Notes: generated by a model not told the origin, from the sequence alone. A stretch of DNA of 64,000 nucleotides from Methylibium petroleiphilum PM1 (GCF_000015725.1 NC_008825.1:2294001-2358000), one strand, 5' to 3'; counted from the first letter of the stretch, positions 1-10,176 are shown. Numbers and translations: made by a program.

Positions 1-317
1 AGTACGCGATCGTCGCGCGGCGCGACCGCGGCCTGTCGCGCTGGGACGCGCTGATCGACGCCTGCAGCAAGCGCGCCCGCCCGATCGTCATGACGACGGT
101 GGCGATGGGCGCCGGCATGATGCCGATCGCGATCGGCCTGGGTGTGGACCCGAGCTTCCGCGCGCCGATGGCGATCGTGGTGATCGGCGGCCTGATCACC
201 TCGACCTTCCTGAGCCTACTGGTGATCCCGGTGGTGTTCACCTACGTCGACGACCTCGTGGCCTGGCTCAAGCGCCATACCTTCAAGGGCGCGCACCGGG
301 TGAACGCCGGCCTCTAG
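1..317 (+). CDS. RND-family efflux pump inner-membrane subunit, C-terminal end (partial)
   Basis: The reading frame is open from the left edge (first full codon at 3) and ends at the TAG at 315-317. The visible 104 residues show the last membrane segments of an AcrB/MexB/CzcA-like resistance-nodulation-division transporter: a loop rich in Arg and Asp, a Gly/Met-rich helix, then a hydrophobic helix containing GGLITSTFLSLLVIPVVF and a short basic cytoplasmic tail. This end sequence is typical of the RND superfamily. Which subfamily it belongs to (multidrug HAE1 or metal HME) cannot be told from the tail. It pumps substrates out through the proton gradient, usually with a periplasmic adaptor and an outer-membrane channel, which would lie to the left of the window. 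Confidence 0.85.
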   Translation, partial: YAIVARRDRGLSRWDALIDACSKRARPIVMTTVAMGAGMMPIAIGLGVDPSFRAPMAIVVIGGLITSTFLSLLVIPVVFTYVDDLVAWLKRHTFKGAHRVNAGL

Positions 318-329
318 CAAAATGCGCCG

Positions 330-1364
330 ATGCCCCTCATTCCGTACGCGCTGACGCGCCCCTTCCTGTTCGGCCTGGACGCCGAGCACGCCCACGAACT
401 GACGCTGGCCTCGATCGCGCGGCTGCAGAACACGCCGCTGCAGTGCCTGTGGCAGCAACCGCGCATCGACGATCCGGTCACGCTGGCGGGCGTGCGCTTT
501 CCCAACCGCATCGGCCTGGCGGCTGGCCTCGACAAGAACGGCCGCTGCATCGACGGCTTCGGTGCCATGGGCTTCGGCTTCATCGAGGTGGGGACCGTCA
601 CGCCCAAGGGACAGCCCGGCAACCCGAAGCCGCGCATCTTCCGCCTGCCGCAGGCCGAGGCGCTGATCAACCGCCTGGGCTTCAACAACGACGGCCTCGA
701 CGCCTTTCTCGCCAATGTGCGGCGCGCCGGCTTCCGTCAGGGCGGTGGTGTGCTCGGCCTGAACATTGGCAAGAACGCCGCCACGCCGATCGAGGACGCG
801 GTCGACGACTATCTGCTCGGCCTGGAGGGTGTGTACCCGCACGCCGACTACGTGACGGTCAACATCTCCAGCCCGAACACGCAGAACCTGCGCAGCCTGC
901 AGAGCGACGCAGCTCTCGATGCGCTGCTCGGCCGCCTGCAGGAGCGTCGCCAGCAGCTCATCGCGCGGCACGGCCGCAGCGTGCCGATGTTCGTGAAGAT
1001 CGCGCCCGACCTCGACGAGGCCCAGGTCGACGTGATCGCCGCCACCTTGAAGAAGAATGCCGTCGACGGCGTGATCGCCACCAACACCACGTTGTCGCGC
1101 GATGCCGTGCGGGGCCAGGCGCACGCCACCGAGGTGGGCGGCCTGAGCGGCCGGCCGGTGTTCGAGGCCAGCAACCGCGTGGTCGGCCAGCTGCGCGCCG
1201 CGCTCGGCGCCGGCTATCCGATCATCGGCGTGGGCGGCGTGATGAGTGGCGCCGATGCGCGCGCCAAGCGCGACGTCGGCGCCGACGTGGTGCAGATCTA
1301 CACCGGCCTCATCTACCGCGGTCCGGCGCTGGTGAGCGAAGCGGCGCGCGCCCTGAAAGGCTGA
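330..1364 (+). CDS. pyrD: Dihydroorotate dehydrogenase (quinone), class 2
   Basis: Membrane-associated flavoenzyme that oxidises dihydroorotate to orotate in pyrimidine synthesis and passes electrons to quinone. The 344-residue length is normal for class 2 enzymes. The N-terminal amphipathic segment ([19 protein letters not shown]) is the quinone and membrane binding part. The FMN barrel follows, with [10 protein letters not shown] around residues 62-71, [14 protein letters not shown] around 86-99, and NISSPNT around 178-184 carrying the catalytic Ser that marks class 2. A C-terminal phosphate-binding GVGGV segment and a YTGLIYRGP motif are also present. It starts 12 bases after the efflux gene and converges on the short gene at 1381-1725. 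One oddity is AKRDVG in place of the common AK-x-x-AGA near the C-terminus. Confidence 0.97.
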   Translation: MPLIPYALTRPFLFGLDAEHAHELTLASIARLQNTPLQCLWQQPRIDDPVTLAGVRFPNRIGLAAGLDKNGRCIDGFGAMGFGFIEVGTVTPKGQPGNPKPRIFRLPQAEALINRLGFNNDGLDAFLANVRRAGFRQGGGVLGLNIGKNAATPIEDAVDDYLLGLEGVYPHADYVTVNISSPNTQNLRSLQSDAALDALLGRLQERRQQLIARHGRSVPMFVKIAPDLDEAQVDVIAATLKKNAVDGVIATNTTLSRDAVRGQAHATEVGGLSGRPVFEASNRVVGQLRAALGAGYPIIGVGGVMSGADARAKRDVGADVVQIYTGLIYRGPALVSEAARALKG

Positions 1365-1380
1365 GCCGCGACGCAGCGAC

Positions 1381-1725
1381 TCAGTGCGGCTTGCGTCCGA
1401 CGGCGCTCACGCCCTTCGGCGGCACCGACGCGAACAGCCGCGCTGCGCGGCCCTTGAGTTCGAGCAGCTCGCTCGGTGTGACCGAGTAGGTCCCGGCAAC
1501 CACATTGACCTCGACCCGGAACTCCACGTCGCGGTCGCCGTTCGACAGCATGCCCGAGGTGAACTCGTAGTCCTCCTGCTCGGCCGGCAGCCCCTGGGTG
1601 CCGATGTCGTAGTCCTCGTAGTCGACGCGCGTGATCTCGCCGCTGGCCATGTCGAGCAGCCCGGAGGAACGGATCACCGTCTCGGACAGCTCGTCGAAAA
1701 GAACCACGGGCAACTTCAGATCCAC
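1381..1725 (-). CDS. Conserved hypothetical protein, 114 aa
   Basis: Not recognised. The GTG start at 1725 is preceded by a strong AGGAGG ribosome binding site six bases upstream, which supports a real gene. The product is acidic and soluble, with no signal peptide or membrane segment. It is rich in beta-prone stretches (KLPVVLFDEL, DVEFRVEVNVVAGTYSV) and has an acidic Asp/Tyr-rich motif (VDYEDYDIG) around residues 33-42. It ends 16 bases from the convergent pyrD stop. Upstream (75 bases away) is the end of waaA on the same strand, so it may be the last gene of that transcript. No function can be assigned. Confidence 0.75.
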   Translation of the reverse strand: MDLKLPVVLFDELSETVIRSSGLLDMASGEITRVDYEDYDIGTQGLPAEQEDYEFTSGMLSNGDRDVEFRVEVNVVAGTYSVTPSELLELKGRAARLFASVPPKGVSAVGRKPH

Positions 1726-1799
1726 GTCGAGCCTCCTGTACCTTGCATCGGCAAGACCGTGATTTTAGGCCGTGGCCCGCGGACTGTCCGACGTCGCGC

Positions 1800-3077
1800 T
1801 CACAGCGTGGCGACCACCGCCGCCGCCATGCGCTGCGCAGCGCCGCGGTGCGCCGCCGAGAACGCCAGCGCTGCCTGCGCCATGCGCGCACGCAGCGGCT
1901 CGTCGGCGGTGAGCGCGATCGCGCGCAGCACGCCGGTGTCGATGTCGGCCACCCGCTCGGCGGCACCTGCCGCGAGCGAGCGCTGCGCCGCATCGGCGAA
2001 GTTGAAGGTGTGCGGCCCCATCAGCACCGGGCACCCGCAGGCGGCCGCCTCGATCAGGTTCTGCCCGCCCAGCGGCTCGAAGCTGCCGCCGAGCAGCGCG
2101 ACGCGCGCGGCCGCGTAGTAGGCCGGCATCTCGCGCAGCGTGTCCCCCAGCCAGACGTCGGCGGCCTGAGCCACCTCGCCGGGCTGGTCGTCGAACCACG
2201 CACTGCGGCGCGACAGCGACGCGCCGCTGCGCTCGACCAGTGCCGCCACCTCGTCGAATCGCTGCGGGTGGCGCGGCACCAGCAGCAGCCGCGGGCGCGG
2301 CGCGGGCCGGGCCTGCCAGGCGGCCAGCAGCGCGGCCTCCTCGCCCTCGCGGGTGCTGGCCGCCAGCACCAGCGGCCGGCCGCTCGCCTGCGCCCAGCGT
2401 TCGCCGAGCCGGCACAGCGCGGCATCGGGATCCACGTCGAACTTCAGGTTACCCATCACGTCGACGCGGCGTGCGCCGGCGTCGCGCAGGCGTGCCGCGT
2501 CGGCCTCGGTCTGCGCCAGCACGCGCACGAGCGCCGCGAAGGCCGGCCTCAGCAGTACCGCGAAGCGCGCACCGCGTCGCAGGCTCTTCTCGCTGAGGCG
2601 GGCATTGGCCAGCAGCACAGGCACGCCGGCGGCGGCGGCGCTGCGCATCAAGTTGGGCCACACCTCGGTTTCCATCAGCACGCCGACCGCCGGCCGCCAA
2701 TGGGCCAGGAAGCGGCGCGTCGCGCCCGGCGTGTCGTAGGGCAGCCAGGTCTGGGCGTCACCGGCGCGCAGCAGGGCGGCGCCGGCCTCGCGCCCGGTCG
2801 CCGTGCCGTGGGTGAGCAGCAGGCGCAGCGACGGCTGTTCGTCGCGCAGCGCATCGACCAGCGCCTGGGCGGCCCGGGTCTCGCCGAGCGACACGGCATG
2901 GATCCACACCGCGCCGGGCACCGCGGTCCCGGCATAGCGGCCGAAGCGCTCGCCGATGGCCTGGCGGTACGGCGGTTCGGCGCGCCCGCGCCACCACAGC
3001 CGCAGCGCGTAGACCGGGCTCAGCGCGCGCAACAGGCTGCCGTAGACGAAGCGCGCGAAGCCGGCCTTCACGTCCAT
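1800..3077 (-). CDS. waaA: 3-deoxy-D-manno-octulosonic acid (Kdo) transferase
   Basis: Inner-membrane glycosyltransferase (GT30) that adds Kdo from CMP-Kdo to lipid A precursor, an essential step of LPS core assembly. The 425-residue length fits. The N-terminus has a membrane anchor region (residues 10-30). The first Rossmann domain begins with WIHAVSLGE, placing the conserved catalytic Glu at about residue 66. The second domain carries VPRHPQR near the middle, and LLGGSFEPLGGQNLIEAAACG is close to the WaaA signature for CMP-Kdo binding. It lies downstream of the phosphomannomutase gene on the same strand (25-base gap), so both envelope-sugar genes are probably co-transcribed. Bifunctional versus monofunctional activity cannot be read from the sequence. 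Confidence 0.95.
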   Translation of the reverse strand: MDVKAGFARFVYGSLLRALSPVYALRLWWRGRAEPPYRQAIGERFGRYAGTAVPGAVWIHAVSLGETRAAQALVDALRDEQPSLRLLLTHGTATGREAGAALLRAGDAQTWLPYDTPGATRRFLAHWRPAVGVLMETEVWPNLMRSAAAAGVPVLLANARLSEKSLRRGARFAVLLRPAFAALVRVLAQTEADAARLRDAGARRVDVMGNLKFDVDPDAALCRLGERWAQASGRPLVLAASTREGEEAALLAAWQARPAPRPRLLLVPRHPQRFDEVAALVERSGASLSRRSAWFDDQPGEVAQAADVWLGDTLREMPAYYAAARVALLGGSFEPLGGQNLIEAAACGCPVLMGPHTFNFADAAQRSLAAGAAERVADIDTGVLRAIALTADEPLRARMAQAALAFSAAHRGAAQRMAAAVVATL

Positions 3078-3102
3078 GGCGGCCGCGAGGCGACGGCGCC
3101 GC

Positions 3103-4494
3103 TCAGTGCGCCGCCGCGGCGACCTGCGCGTCCGGCTTCACGGCGCGCAATGCGGCCATGAACTGCGCCTGGATGCGCTCCAGCGCCGCCGCCGTGTGGC
3201 CCTCGAAACGCAGCACCAGCACCGGCGTGGTGTTGGAGGCGCGCACCAGGCCGAAGCCATCCTTGAACTCGGCGCGCAGGCCATCGATGGTGATCACCTC
3301 GCTGGCGCCGGGGAACTTGGCCACTTCGCGCAGCCGGGCCACCACCTCGTGGTGCTCGCCCTCGGCGCAGGGCACGTTCAGCTCAGGCGTGCTGTAGCTG
3401 GTGGGCAGGGCGTTGAGCAGCTTGCTCGGGTCCTTGTGGCGCGACACGATCTCCAGCAGCCGCGCCGCGGTGTAGGTGGCATCGTCGAAGCCATACCAGC
3501 GCTCGCCGAAGAAGATGTGGCCGCTCATCTCGCCGGCCAGCGGTGCGCCACTCTCCTTGAGCTTTGCCTTGATCAGCGAGTGGCCGGTCTTCCACATCAC
3601 CGGCTCGCCGCCGGCCTTGCGGATCGCCGCGACGAGGCGCTGCGAGCACTTGACGTCGAAGATGATCGGCGCGCCGGGGTGGCGCTGCAGGATGTCCTGC
3701 GCGTACAGCATCAATTGCCGGTCGGGGAAGATGTTCTGGCCATCGGCGGTCACGACGCCCAGGCGGTCGCCGTCGCCGTCGAAAGCCAGGCCGAGTTCGG
3801 CACCGGTCTCCTTCACGGTGCGGATCAGGTCCACCAGGTTCTCCGGCTTGGAGGGATCGGGATGGTGGTTCGGGAAGTCGCCGTCGACCTCGGAGTAGAG
3901 CTCGATCACCTCGCAGCCCAGCGCGCGCAGGATGCCGGGCGCCGACGCGCCGGGGATGCCGTTGCCGGAATCGACCACGATCTTCATCGGCCGGGCCAGC
4001 TTGCAGTCGTTGGTGATGCGGTGCCGGTACTCGGCGCCGATGTCCATCGCGGCCGAGCGGCCCTGGCCCTTCACGTAGTCCTCGGCCTCGATGCGCCGGC
4101 GCAGACCCTGGATGTCCTCGCCGTAGATCGCGCGGCCGCCCAGCACCATCTTGAAGCCGTTGTAGTCCTTCGGGTTGTGGCTGCCGGTGACCTGGATGCC
4201 GCTGCGGCAGCCGTGCTTTGCGCGCGTGGCGGCCACGTAATACAGCATCGGCGTGGTGACCGGCCCCAGGTCCACCACGTCGAGACCGGTCGAGGCCAGG
4301 CCACGGATCAGCGCGGCCGACAGCCCCGGCCCGGAAAGGCGCCCGTCCCTGCCGACCGCGACCGCCTTCTCGCCCAGCTTGCGCGCCTCGCTGCCGAACG
4401 CACGGCCGAGGTGCTCGGCGAACTGCTCGTCGATCGTCTTGCCGACGATGCCACGGATGTCATAGGCCTTGAAGATCGAAGCTGCAACTTGCAT
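3103..4494 (-). CDS. algC: Phosphomannomutase/phosphoglucomutase
   Basis: Member of the alpha-D-phosphohexomutase family, interconverting 1- and 6-phosphates of glucose or mannose for polysaccharide and LPS sugar supply. 463 residues, as in Pseudomonas AlgC. The four classic sites are visible: the phosphoserine loop VTGSHNP (Ser about 105), the Mg-binding DGDGDR loop (about 239-244), the sugar-specificity loop GEMSGH (near 318-323), and a C-terminal phosphate-binding loop (RASNTTPVLVLRFEG). The N-terminal FKAYDIRG motif is also present. The ATG at 4494 opens the domain correctly. The symbol follows the Pseudomonas homologue; whether the main substrate here is mannose or glucose phosphate is not decided by sequence. 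Confidence 0.93.
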   Translation of the reverse strand: MQVAASIFKAYDIRGIVGKTIDEQFAEHLGRAFGSEARKLGEKAVAVGRDGRLSGPGLSAALIRGLASTGLDVVDLGPVTTPMLYYVAATRAKHGCRSGIQVTGSHNPKDYNGFKMVLGGRAIYGEDIQGLRRRIEAEDYVKGQGRSAAMDIGAEYRHRITNDCKLARPMKIVVDSGNGIPGASAPGILRALGCEVIELYSEVDGDFPNHHPDPSKPENLVDLIRTVKETGAELGLAFDGDGDRLGVVTADGQNIFPDRQLMLYAQDILQRHPGAPIIFDVKCSQRLVAAIRKAGGEPVMWKTGHSLIKAKLKESGAPLAGEMSGHIFFGERWYGFDDATYTAARLLEIVSRHKDPSKLLNALPTSYSTPELNVPCAEGEHHEVVARLREVAKFPGASEVITIDGLRAEFKDGFGLVRASNTTPVLVLRFEGHTAAALERIQAQFMAALRAVKPDAQVAAAAH

Positions 4495-4682
4495 GCGGGG
4501 GTCCGTCCTGAATGAGAAGACTGAGGAGACCGGCGGATTGTAGGGACGCCCCCTGCTTCGGCCCGCCGGTCACCGGGTTTCCTCGCGCCGAGTGCATCAC
4601 GCCTGCCCAGCCTAAGATCGCGGGTCCGTCGCCGGCTGGCTGCTCAACGGGATCTCCGGCGACCTTTCCGTCCAAGCGCCCC

Positions 4683-5177
4683 ATGCCACCTCGTTCGTTC
4701 GCCGCCCAGGCCCGGGCCGACACGCCGCTCGGCCCGATCACACTCGCAGCCACCGAGCGCGGCCTCGCGGGCCTCTGGTTCGACGGTCAGAAGCACCATC
4801 CCGGCACGATCGATGCGCCGGTCGACGCCGGCCAACGCTGGATCGTCCAGGCCCTCGATGAACTCGCCGACTACTGGCGCGACGGTTCGGCACCCTTCAC
4901 GATCGCGCTGGATCCGCAGGGCACGCCGTTCCAGCAATCGGTGTGGGAGGCGCTTCGTGGCATCGCCGCGGGCCGCACGCTCAGCTACGGTGGCCTCGCG
5001 CAGCAGCTCGGCCGTGCGTCGGCGGTGCGGGCGGTGGGTGCGGCGATCGGCCGCAACCCGGTCGCGGTGATCGTGCCCTGCCACCGCGTGCTGGGCACGA
5101 GCGGCTCCCTCACCGGCTATGCCGGTGGCCTGGAGCGCAAGGCGGCGTTGCTGCGGCTTGAGGGCACCCTGCTGTGA
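4683..5177 (+). CDS. ogt: Methylated-DNA--protein-cysteine methyltransferase
   Basis: Suicide DNA-repair protein that moves alkyl groups from O6-alkylguanine to its own cysteine. From the ATG at 4683 it is 164 residues, normal for Ogt. The acceptor motif PCHRVLG is at about 132-138 (Cys 133), preceded by the AIGRNPVAVIVP helix-loop and followed by GSLTGYAGGLERK, both diagnostic. The DNA-binding helix RASAVRAVG is at about 111-119. An upstream in-frame start exists, but it would add a proline-rich stretch unlike the family. The stop overlaps the GTG start of the next gene (GTGA at 5174-5177), so the two are translationally coupled. Confidence 0.95.
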   Translation: MPPRSFAAQARADTPLGPITLAATERGLAGLWFDGQKHHPGTIDAPVDAGQRWIVQALDELADYWRDGSAPFTIALDPQGTPFQQSVWEALRGIAAGRTLSYGGLAQQLGRASAVRAVGAAIGRNPVAVIVPCHRVLGTSGSLTGYAGGLERKAALLRLEGTLL

Positions 5178-6082
5178 AGCCGGCCGACGTCCTCGAGCTG
5201 TGCCTGCTGGCGGCGCTCTGGGGTGCCTCCTTCCTGTTCATGCGCCTGGGGGCCGGCGAATTCGGCCCGGTGGCGCTGGCCGGGCTGCGCGTGCTGGGGG
5301 CCACGCTGTTCCTGCTGCCGCTGCTGGCCGCCCGCCGGCAGCTGGGTGTGCTGCGTACACACTGGCGCGACATCTTCCTGGTGGGACTCGCCAACTCGGC
5401 TCTGCCCTTCCTGGCCTACAGCTATGCGGCGCTCGCCATCACGGCCGGCCTGTCGTCGATCTTCAACGCTACCACTCCGCTGTGGGGTGCGCTGATCGCC
5501 TGGCTGTGGCTCAAGGACCGGCTGACGCCATCGCGCGTGCTGGGCCTGCTGATCGGCTTCAGCGGCGTGCTGTGGCTGGCCTGGGACAAGGCCAGCTTCA
5601 AGCCGGGCGCCGATGGCACAAGCACCGGCTGGGCGATCGTGGCCTGCCTGGGCGCGACCCTGCTCTACGGCTGGTCGGCCAGCTTCACCAAGAAGCGGCT
5701 CACCGGCGTGGCGCCGCTCGCCGTGGCCACCGGCAGCCAGGTGTCGGCGGCGCTCGTGCTCACGCTGCCGATGCTGTGGTTCTGGCCCACGCAGGCGCCC
5801 TCGGCCACGGCCTGGCTGGCGGTCGGCCTGCTGGCACTGGCCTGCACCGGCGTGGCCTACGTGCTGTTCTTCCGCCTGATCGCCCGCATCGGCCCGTCCA
5901 ACACGATCGCGGTGACCTTCCTGATTCCGGCGTTCGCTGTGCTGTGGGGCTGGATATTCCTGGCCGAGGGCATCACCACGGCGATGGTGATCGGCTGCGC
6001 GGTCATCCTGGTCGGCACGGCGCTCACGACCGGGCTGGTCACGTTGCCGCTTGGCCGACGCAAGACCGCCACGGAAGCGTGA
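5174..6082 (+). CDS. EamA/DMT-family membrane transporter
   Basis: Ten-helix inner-membrane protein of the drug/metabolite transporter superfamily, with two EamA repeats: residues about 5-130 (starting LELCLLAALWGASFLFMRLGAG) and about 150-285. Substrate unknown; relatives export amino acids, purine derivatives or drugs. It begins with GTG overlapping the ogt stop by four bases, which fixes the start. It ends in a short polar tail. It converges on the metallophosphoesterase gene, 23 bases away. The link to DNA repair may only reflect gene order. Confidence 0.9.
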   Translation: MKPADVLELCLLAALWGASFLFMRLGAGEFGPVALAGLRVLGATLFLLPLLAARRQLGVLRTHWRDIFLVGLANSALPFLAYSYAALAITAGLSSIFNATTPLWGALIAWLWLKDRLTPSRVLGLLIGFSGVLWLAWDKASFKPGADGTSTGWAIVACLGATLLYGWSASFTKKRLTGVAPLAVATGSQVSAALVLTLPMLWFWPTQAPSATAWLAVGLLALACTGVAYVLFFRLIARIGPSNTIAVTFLIPAFAVLWGWIFLAEGITTAMVIGCAVILVGTALTTGLVTLPLGRRKTATEA

Positions 6083-6105
6083 GGGTCCGGGCCGGCGGGC
6101 CCGGC

Positions 6106-6866
6106 TCAGTCGACCTCGATCAGCAGCGCCGGATCGAACGCCGGGTTCTCTACCTGACCGCGTGGCGCATAGCCACGCGGATTGGCGACCACGCGGGTCC
6201 GGCCGATCCGGTAGTCGAAGCTGTCGTGCACATGACCGTGCAGCCAGAGCTGCGGCTGCCAGCGCAGGATGCGCGCCTCCAGGTCGGAGACGAAGCAGGC
6301 GTTCAGCGGCGAGCCGGCGAACTTGTCCGCGATGCTGCCTCGCGAGGGCGCATGGTGGGTCACCACCACCGTCGGGCCGTCGTGCGGTTCGGCGAAGCGC
6401 GCCTCCAGCCAGTCGACGGCCGTGTCGAACAGCAGTTGCGACAGCGCGGGCGTGAAAAGCTGGTCGAACTCCGGTGCCATGCGAATGCGCGAGAAGTCTC
6501 GCACCAATTCGGTCGCCTGTCGCACTCCGGCGTCACGCTCGGCCAAGGTAGCGAACAGGCGGTAGTCGGACCACAGCGTGCAGCCGAGGAAGCGCACGCC
6601 GCCGTGGTGCCACTCGTCGCGCTCCAGCACCCGCACCGCGCTGCCCTGCGCCTGCTCACGCAACTGCCGCAGCGTGGTGACGAGATCGCCGCCGTAGAAC
6701 TCGTGGTTGCCCGCAACGAACAGCGTGGGCTGCGGAAACTGTCGAGCCCACGCGATGGCGCCGGCGGGCCGCGACACGTCGCCCGCCACCACCACCACGT
6801 CGGCCGGCGTCGACGGCACGTCCAGCGGCTGCACCGACAGGTGCAGGTCCGAGTACAGCGCAAGCC

Positions 6867-6870
<4 letters not shown>
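6106..6870 (-). CDS. Calcineurin-like metallophosphoesterase
   Basis: 254-residue cytoplasmic protein with the metallophosphoesterase metal-binding set in order: YSDLHL (Asp 8, His 10), VAGDVS (Asp 31), AGNHEFYGG (Asn 55, His 56), VTHHAPSRGS (about residue 170) and HGHVHDSFDY (about 215). This matches a subgroup of uncharacterised bacterial phosphoesterases with no signal peptide. The substrate is unknown. Its ATG overlaps the stop of the upstream oxidoreductase gene (ATGA at 6867-6870), so both are one operon read from the minus strand. Confidence 0.9.
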
Positions 6871-7892
<1,022 letters not shown>

Positions 7893-8176
7893 GGTTAAGT
7901 CTCCTGGTTGTGGGTCGCCCCAATGGCGCGGTTGTGGCGAGGAGATCACAAGTTCCGGCGAAACGGAAGCGGTGGAAAGCCTCGGGCGGGCCTCGCCGAC
8001 CAACTCCCGCTGCGACGACCACTGCATCGGAATCGCAAGAACTTCACACGCGTGGCCCGCGACGCCCTCGCTTCAGGGGGGCCCGCTTGCGCCCATGAAC
8101 AGCCGGTCCCGTCTACGCTTACGGCGCAGGAGCAACCACTGAGCGCGGCGCCCCGCTGCCGCCCTGGAGTACAGGA

Positions 8177-8389
8177 ATGACGACGGTACAAAAGATCATC
8201 TGGGCTGAAACCTTCGCGCAGCAATGTCAGGCCCTCTCCGAAGGGCGCGGCAACTTCCACGGCTACCTCGATCTGGCCTATGAACTGCAGGCGCGTGAAG
8301 GCGCCAGCGACCCGGCGCTGGTGGCCCGGCGAGAGTTCGACCGGTTGCGCAGCATCGACTCCTGCCAGCGAGCGACGGCCACGTCGTGA
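8177..8389 (+). CDS. Small hypothetical protein, 70 aa
   Basis: Not recognised. Short open frame starting ATG with GGAG seven bases upstream. The product is soluble and helical (AETFAQQCQALSEGRGNFHGY, then DLAYELQAREG), with no signal peptide or membrane helix. It lies alone between divergent genes, 284 bases from the oxidoreductase start. Amino-acid composition is balanced and not of the Arg/Pro/Ala-rich type seen in spurious frames of this G+C-rich DNA, which is the main support for coding. Confidence 0.5.
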   Translation: MTTVQKIIWAETFAQQCQALSEGRGNFHGYLDLAYELQAREGASDPALVARREFDRLRSIDSCQRATATS

Positions 8390-8746
8390 CCCGTTGACCC
8401 CGGCGCGCCGCCGCTGATCCGCGGCGCTCGTCGTCCCGGTATGTGCGAGCAGGGCGAGGTTCGATATGCGATCCGCCCGGTTGGCCGCACCAGCGGGCGC
8501 CGCGACGCTCCCGGCAACTCGTCGTGACAAGTTGCCGATGAACGCTTCTCGCGCCGCCAGATCCCCCGCTACCCTGGTCCGCCTGCCCGGCACACCGCTG
8601 CTTGCGCAGATCGAGCTGCAGGGCAAGGGCAGCTTCGCCGCCAAGCCCAAAGCTTGGTCGAATCGGTGTCTGCCACGGACTGTGAGGCGCTCAACCAGCT
8701 GCAGGCACTGCGATTTCGGCGCGCCGACGCCAGCGTCGCCGAGCGC
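8390..8746. other. Gene-free stretch of 357 bases
   Basis: No supported gene was found. Frames here give Arg/Pro/Ser-rich translations with no family resemblance and no ribosome binding site. A 7-bp inverted repeat (GGCAACT at 8513-8519 and AGTTGCC at 8530-8536) could form a weak hairpin but has no T tract. It may be decayed coding sequence or a spacer between the small gene at 8177 and the convergent DUF3606 gene. Confidence 0.5.
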
Positions 8747-8965
8747 TCAACCGCCGGGCGGGTCGTACTCGGGGCCGGAGGCCGGCAGCTCGCGCTTCAG
8801 GTAGCGCACCACCGACTCGGCGCGCGGACCGACTTGCTGGACGGCTCGACGCAACTGCGCGTGGTCGACGTCCAGCAAGCGACACCAATAGGCGACGTCG
8901 ACGTCGCGCAAGAGGTCGATGCGCGCGGACGATGCGATCGAAGACGGGTTCGTTTCGACGACCAT
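8747..8965 (-). CDS. DUF3606 domain protein, 72 aa
   Basis: Small protein with the DUF3606 pattern: an acidic lead-in, then IDLLRDVDVAYWCRLLDVD, HAQLRRAVQQVG and a helix ending VRYLKREL. The central helix-turn-helix-like core D-x-x-Y-W-x-x-x-L-x-V-x-x-x-x-L-x-x-A-V is what defines the family, whose function is unknown. The ATG at 8965 has a near-perfect AAGGAGG seven bases upstream. Frames extending further upstream on this strand are therefore discarded. It faces away from the FMN reductase gene. Confidence 0.8.
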   Translation of the reverse strand: MVVETNPSSIASSARIDLLRDVDVAYWCRLLDVDHAQLRRAVQQVGPRAESVVRYLKRELPASGPEYDPPGG

Positions 8966-9174
8966 GCCTGCCTCCTTCGGAGCGAAGACGAATCCATTAT
9001 GAGACGGCACGGCTGCCGGGTGGAGGGCTTCCCCCTCTTCTCGCCGTGGCACGGTCAGACGGGCCGGCATATGCAAAGCCGCAAAGCGTCCTTGTCCACC
9101 GGGACCTCGCGGCTTAGGGTCGAGGGTTGTTCCGCGACTGCACTTCTCTCTCTCGCACACCAAACCAGAACCCC

Positions 9175-9762
9175 ATGAAAGTCATCAGCATTCTCGGCAG
9201 TCCCTCGTTGCGTTCGCGCTCCGGCGCCCTGCTCCAGTTGGCGCAGGCCAGGCTGCAGCCTCACGCGACCACCACAGAGACGATCACGGTCCGCGACCTG
9301 CCCGGCCAGGCACTGCTGCACGCCGAATTCGCCGACACCGACATCCAGGCCGCGATCCGCAAGGTGCTGGAGGCGCAGGTCGTCCTCGTCGCCACCCCGA
9401 TCTACAAGGCCGCCTACAGCGGCCTGCTGAAGAGCTTCCTCGACCTGTTGCCACAGGACGGACTGCGCGACAAGACCGTGCTGCCACTCGCCACGGGCGG
9501 AAGCGCAGCTCACCTGCTGGCTCTCGACTACGCGCTCAAGCCGGTGCTGTCGGCGCTGGGTGCTCGCGACATCCTCGACGCGGTCTACGCCAGCGATGCG
9601 CAGATCCCGAGCGTGGACGGCCGCTACGAGGTCGACGCAGAGATCGGCGTGCGCGTGGAACAGTCACTGCGCAGCGTCATCGAGCGCGATGCTGTGTTGG
9701 CACGTGCACGCGGCACGCCCCAGCCGCCCTGGTTGAGCCACCGCGTGCGCTGGGCGGTGTGA
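9175..9762 (+). CDS. NADPH-dependent FMN reductase (SsuE-like)
   Basis: Flavodoxin-fold flavin reductase of 195 residues, supplying reduced FMN to a partner monooxygenase, as SsuE does in alkanesulfonate use. MKVISILGSPSLRSRSG gives the phosphate-binding loop, VVLVATPIYKAAYSGLLKSF the FMN-binding segment, and LPLATGGSAAHLLALDYALKP the typical third segment. The start is set by the ATG at 9175, where the family begins. No ssuDABC genes are nearby, so its partner is unknown. The luciferase-like monooxygenase at 52070 is a speculative candidate. A strong intrinsic terminator follows at 9781. Confidence 0.88.
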   Translation: MKVISILGSPSLRSRSGALLQLAQARLQPHATTTETITVRDLPGQALLHAEFADTDIQAAIRKVLEAQVVLVATPIYKAAYSGLLKSFLDLLPQDGLRDKTVLPLATGGSAAHLLALDYALKPVLSALGARDILDAVYASDAQIPSVDGRYEVDAEIGVRVEQSLRSVIERDAVLARARGTPQPPWLSHRVRWAV

Positions 9763-9780
9763 TAGAGCGCCCACAAAGCA

Positions 9781-9820
9781 CAACGGGTTGCAACATCGCT
9801 GCTGCAACCCGTTGATTTTT
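9781..9820. terminator. Rho-independent terminator, probably bidirectional
   Basis: A perfect 12-bp inverted repeat (CAACGGGTTGCA at 9781-9792, TGCAACCCGTTG at 9803-9814) encloses a 10-base loop. A T6 tract follows at 9815-9821 on the plus strand, so it terminates the FMN reductase gene. On the minus strand the same hairpin lies just after tRNA-Asp and is followed by a weaker T-rich stretch, so it may also end the tRNA operon. Confidence 0.85.
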
Positions 9821-9897
9821 TGGCGGAGTGGACGGGGCTCGAACCCGCGACCCCCGGCGTGACAGGCCGGTATTCTAACCAACTGAACTACCACTCC
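9821..9897 (-). tRNA. tRNA-Asp (GUC)
   Basis: The minus strand reads as a full cloverleaf starting GGAGTGG with an encoded CCA end. The anticodon loop CTGTCAC gives GUC. The T loop GGTTCGAGCCC is intact, and the acceptor stem GGAGTGG/CCACTCC pairs fully. It closely matches the Escherichia coli tRNA-Asp. Last gene of the Ala-Glu-Asp tRNA operon. Confidence 0.98.
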
Positions 9898-9943
9898 ATG
9901 TGGTTGGCAGGTTTCACATCGCTGTGCAAGTCCTGCGCTGACT

Positions 9944-10019
9944 TGGCGTCCCCTAGGGGATTCGAACCCCTGTAATCACCGTGAAAGGGTGGTGTCCTAG
10001 GCCTCTAGACGAAGGGGAC
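9944..10019 (-). tRNA. tRNA-Glu (UUC)
   Basis: Complete cloverleaf on the minus strand beginning GTCCCCTTCGTCTAGAGG, which is the classic bacterial tRNA-Glu 5' half. The anticodon loop CTTTCAC gives UUC. The T loop GGTTCGAATCC is intact and CCA is encoded. Middle gene of the tRNA operon, 46 bases before tRNA-Asp. Confidence 0.98.
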
Positions 10020-10077
10020 TGAAACCTTCTGGCAAATCACTTCTCTTTTGAACAGCGCCACCGCAGCTTCAAGCCTT

Positions 10078-10153
<76 letters not shown>

Positions 10154-10176
10154 GGCGCTGTTCAAGCGAGACTGAA

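Noticed and set aside
8466-8804. Plus-strand frames in the 8.4-8.8 kb gap
   Set aside because: Low-complexity Arg/Ser/Pro translations, no ribosome binding site, and partly opposite the DUF3606 gene.
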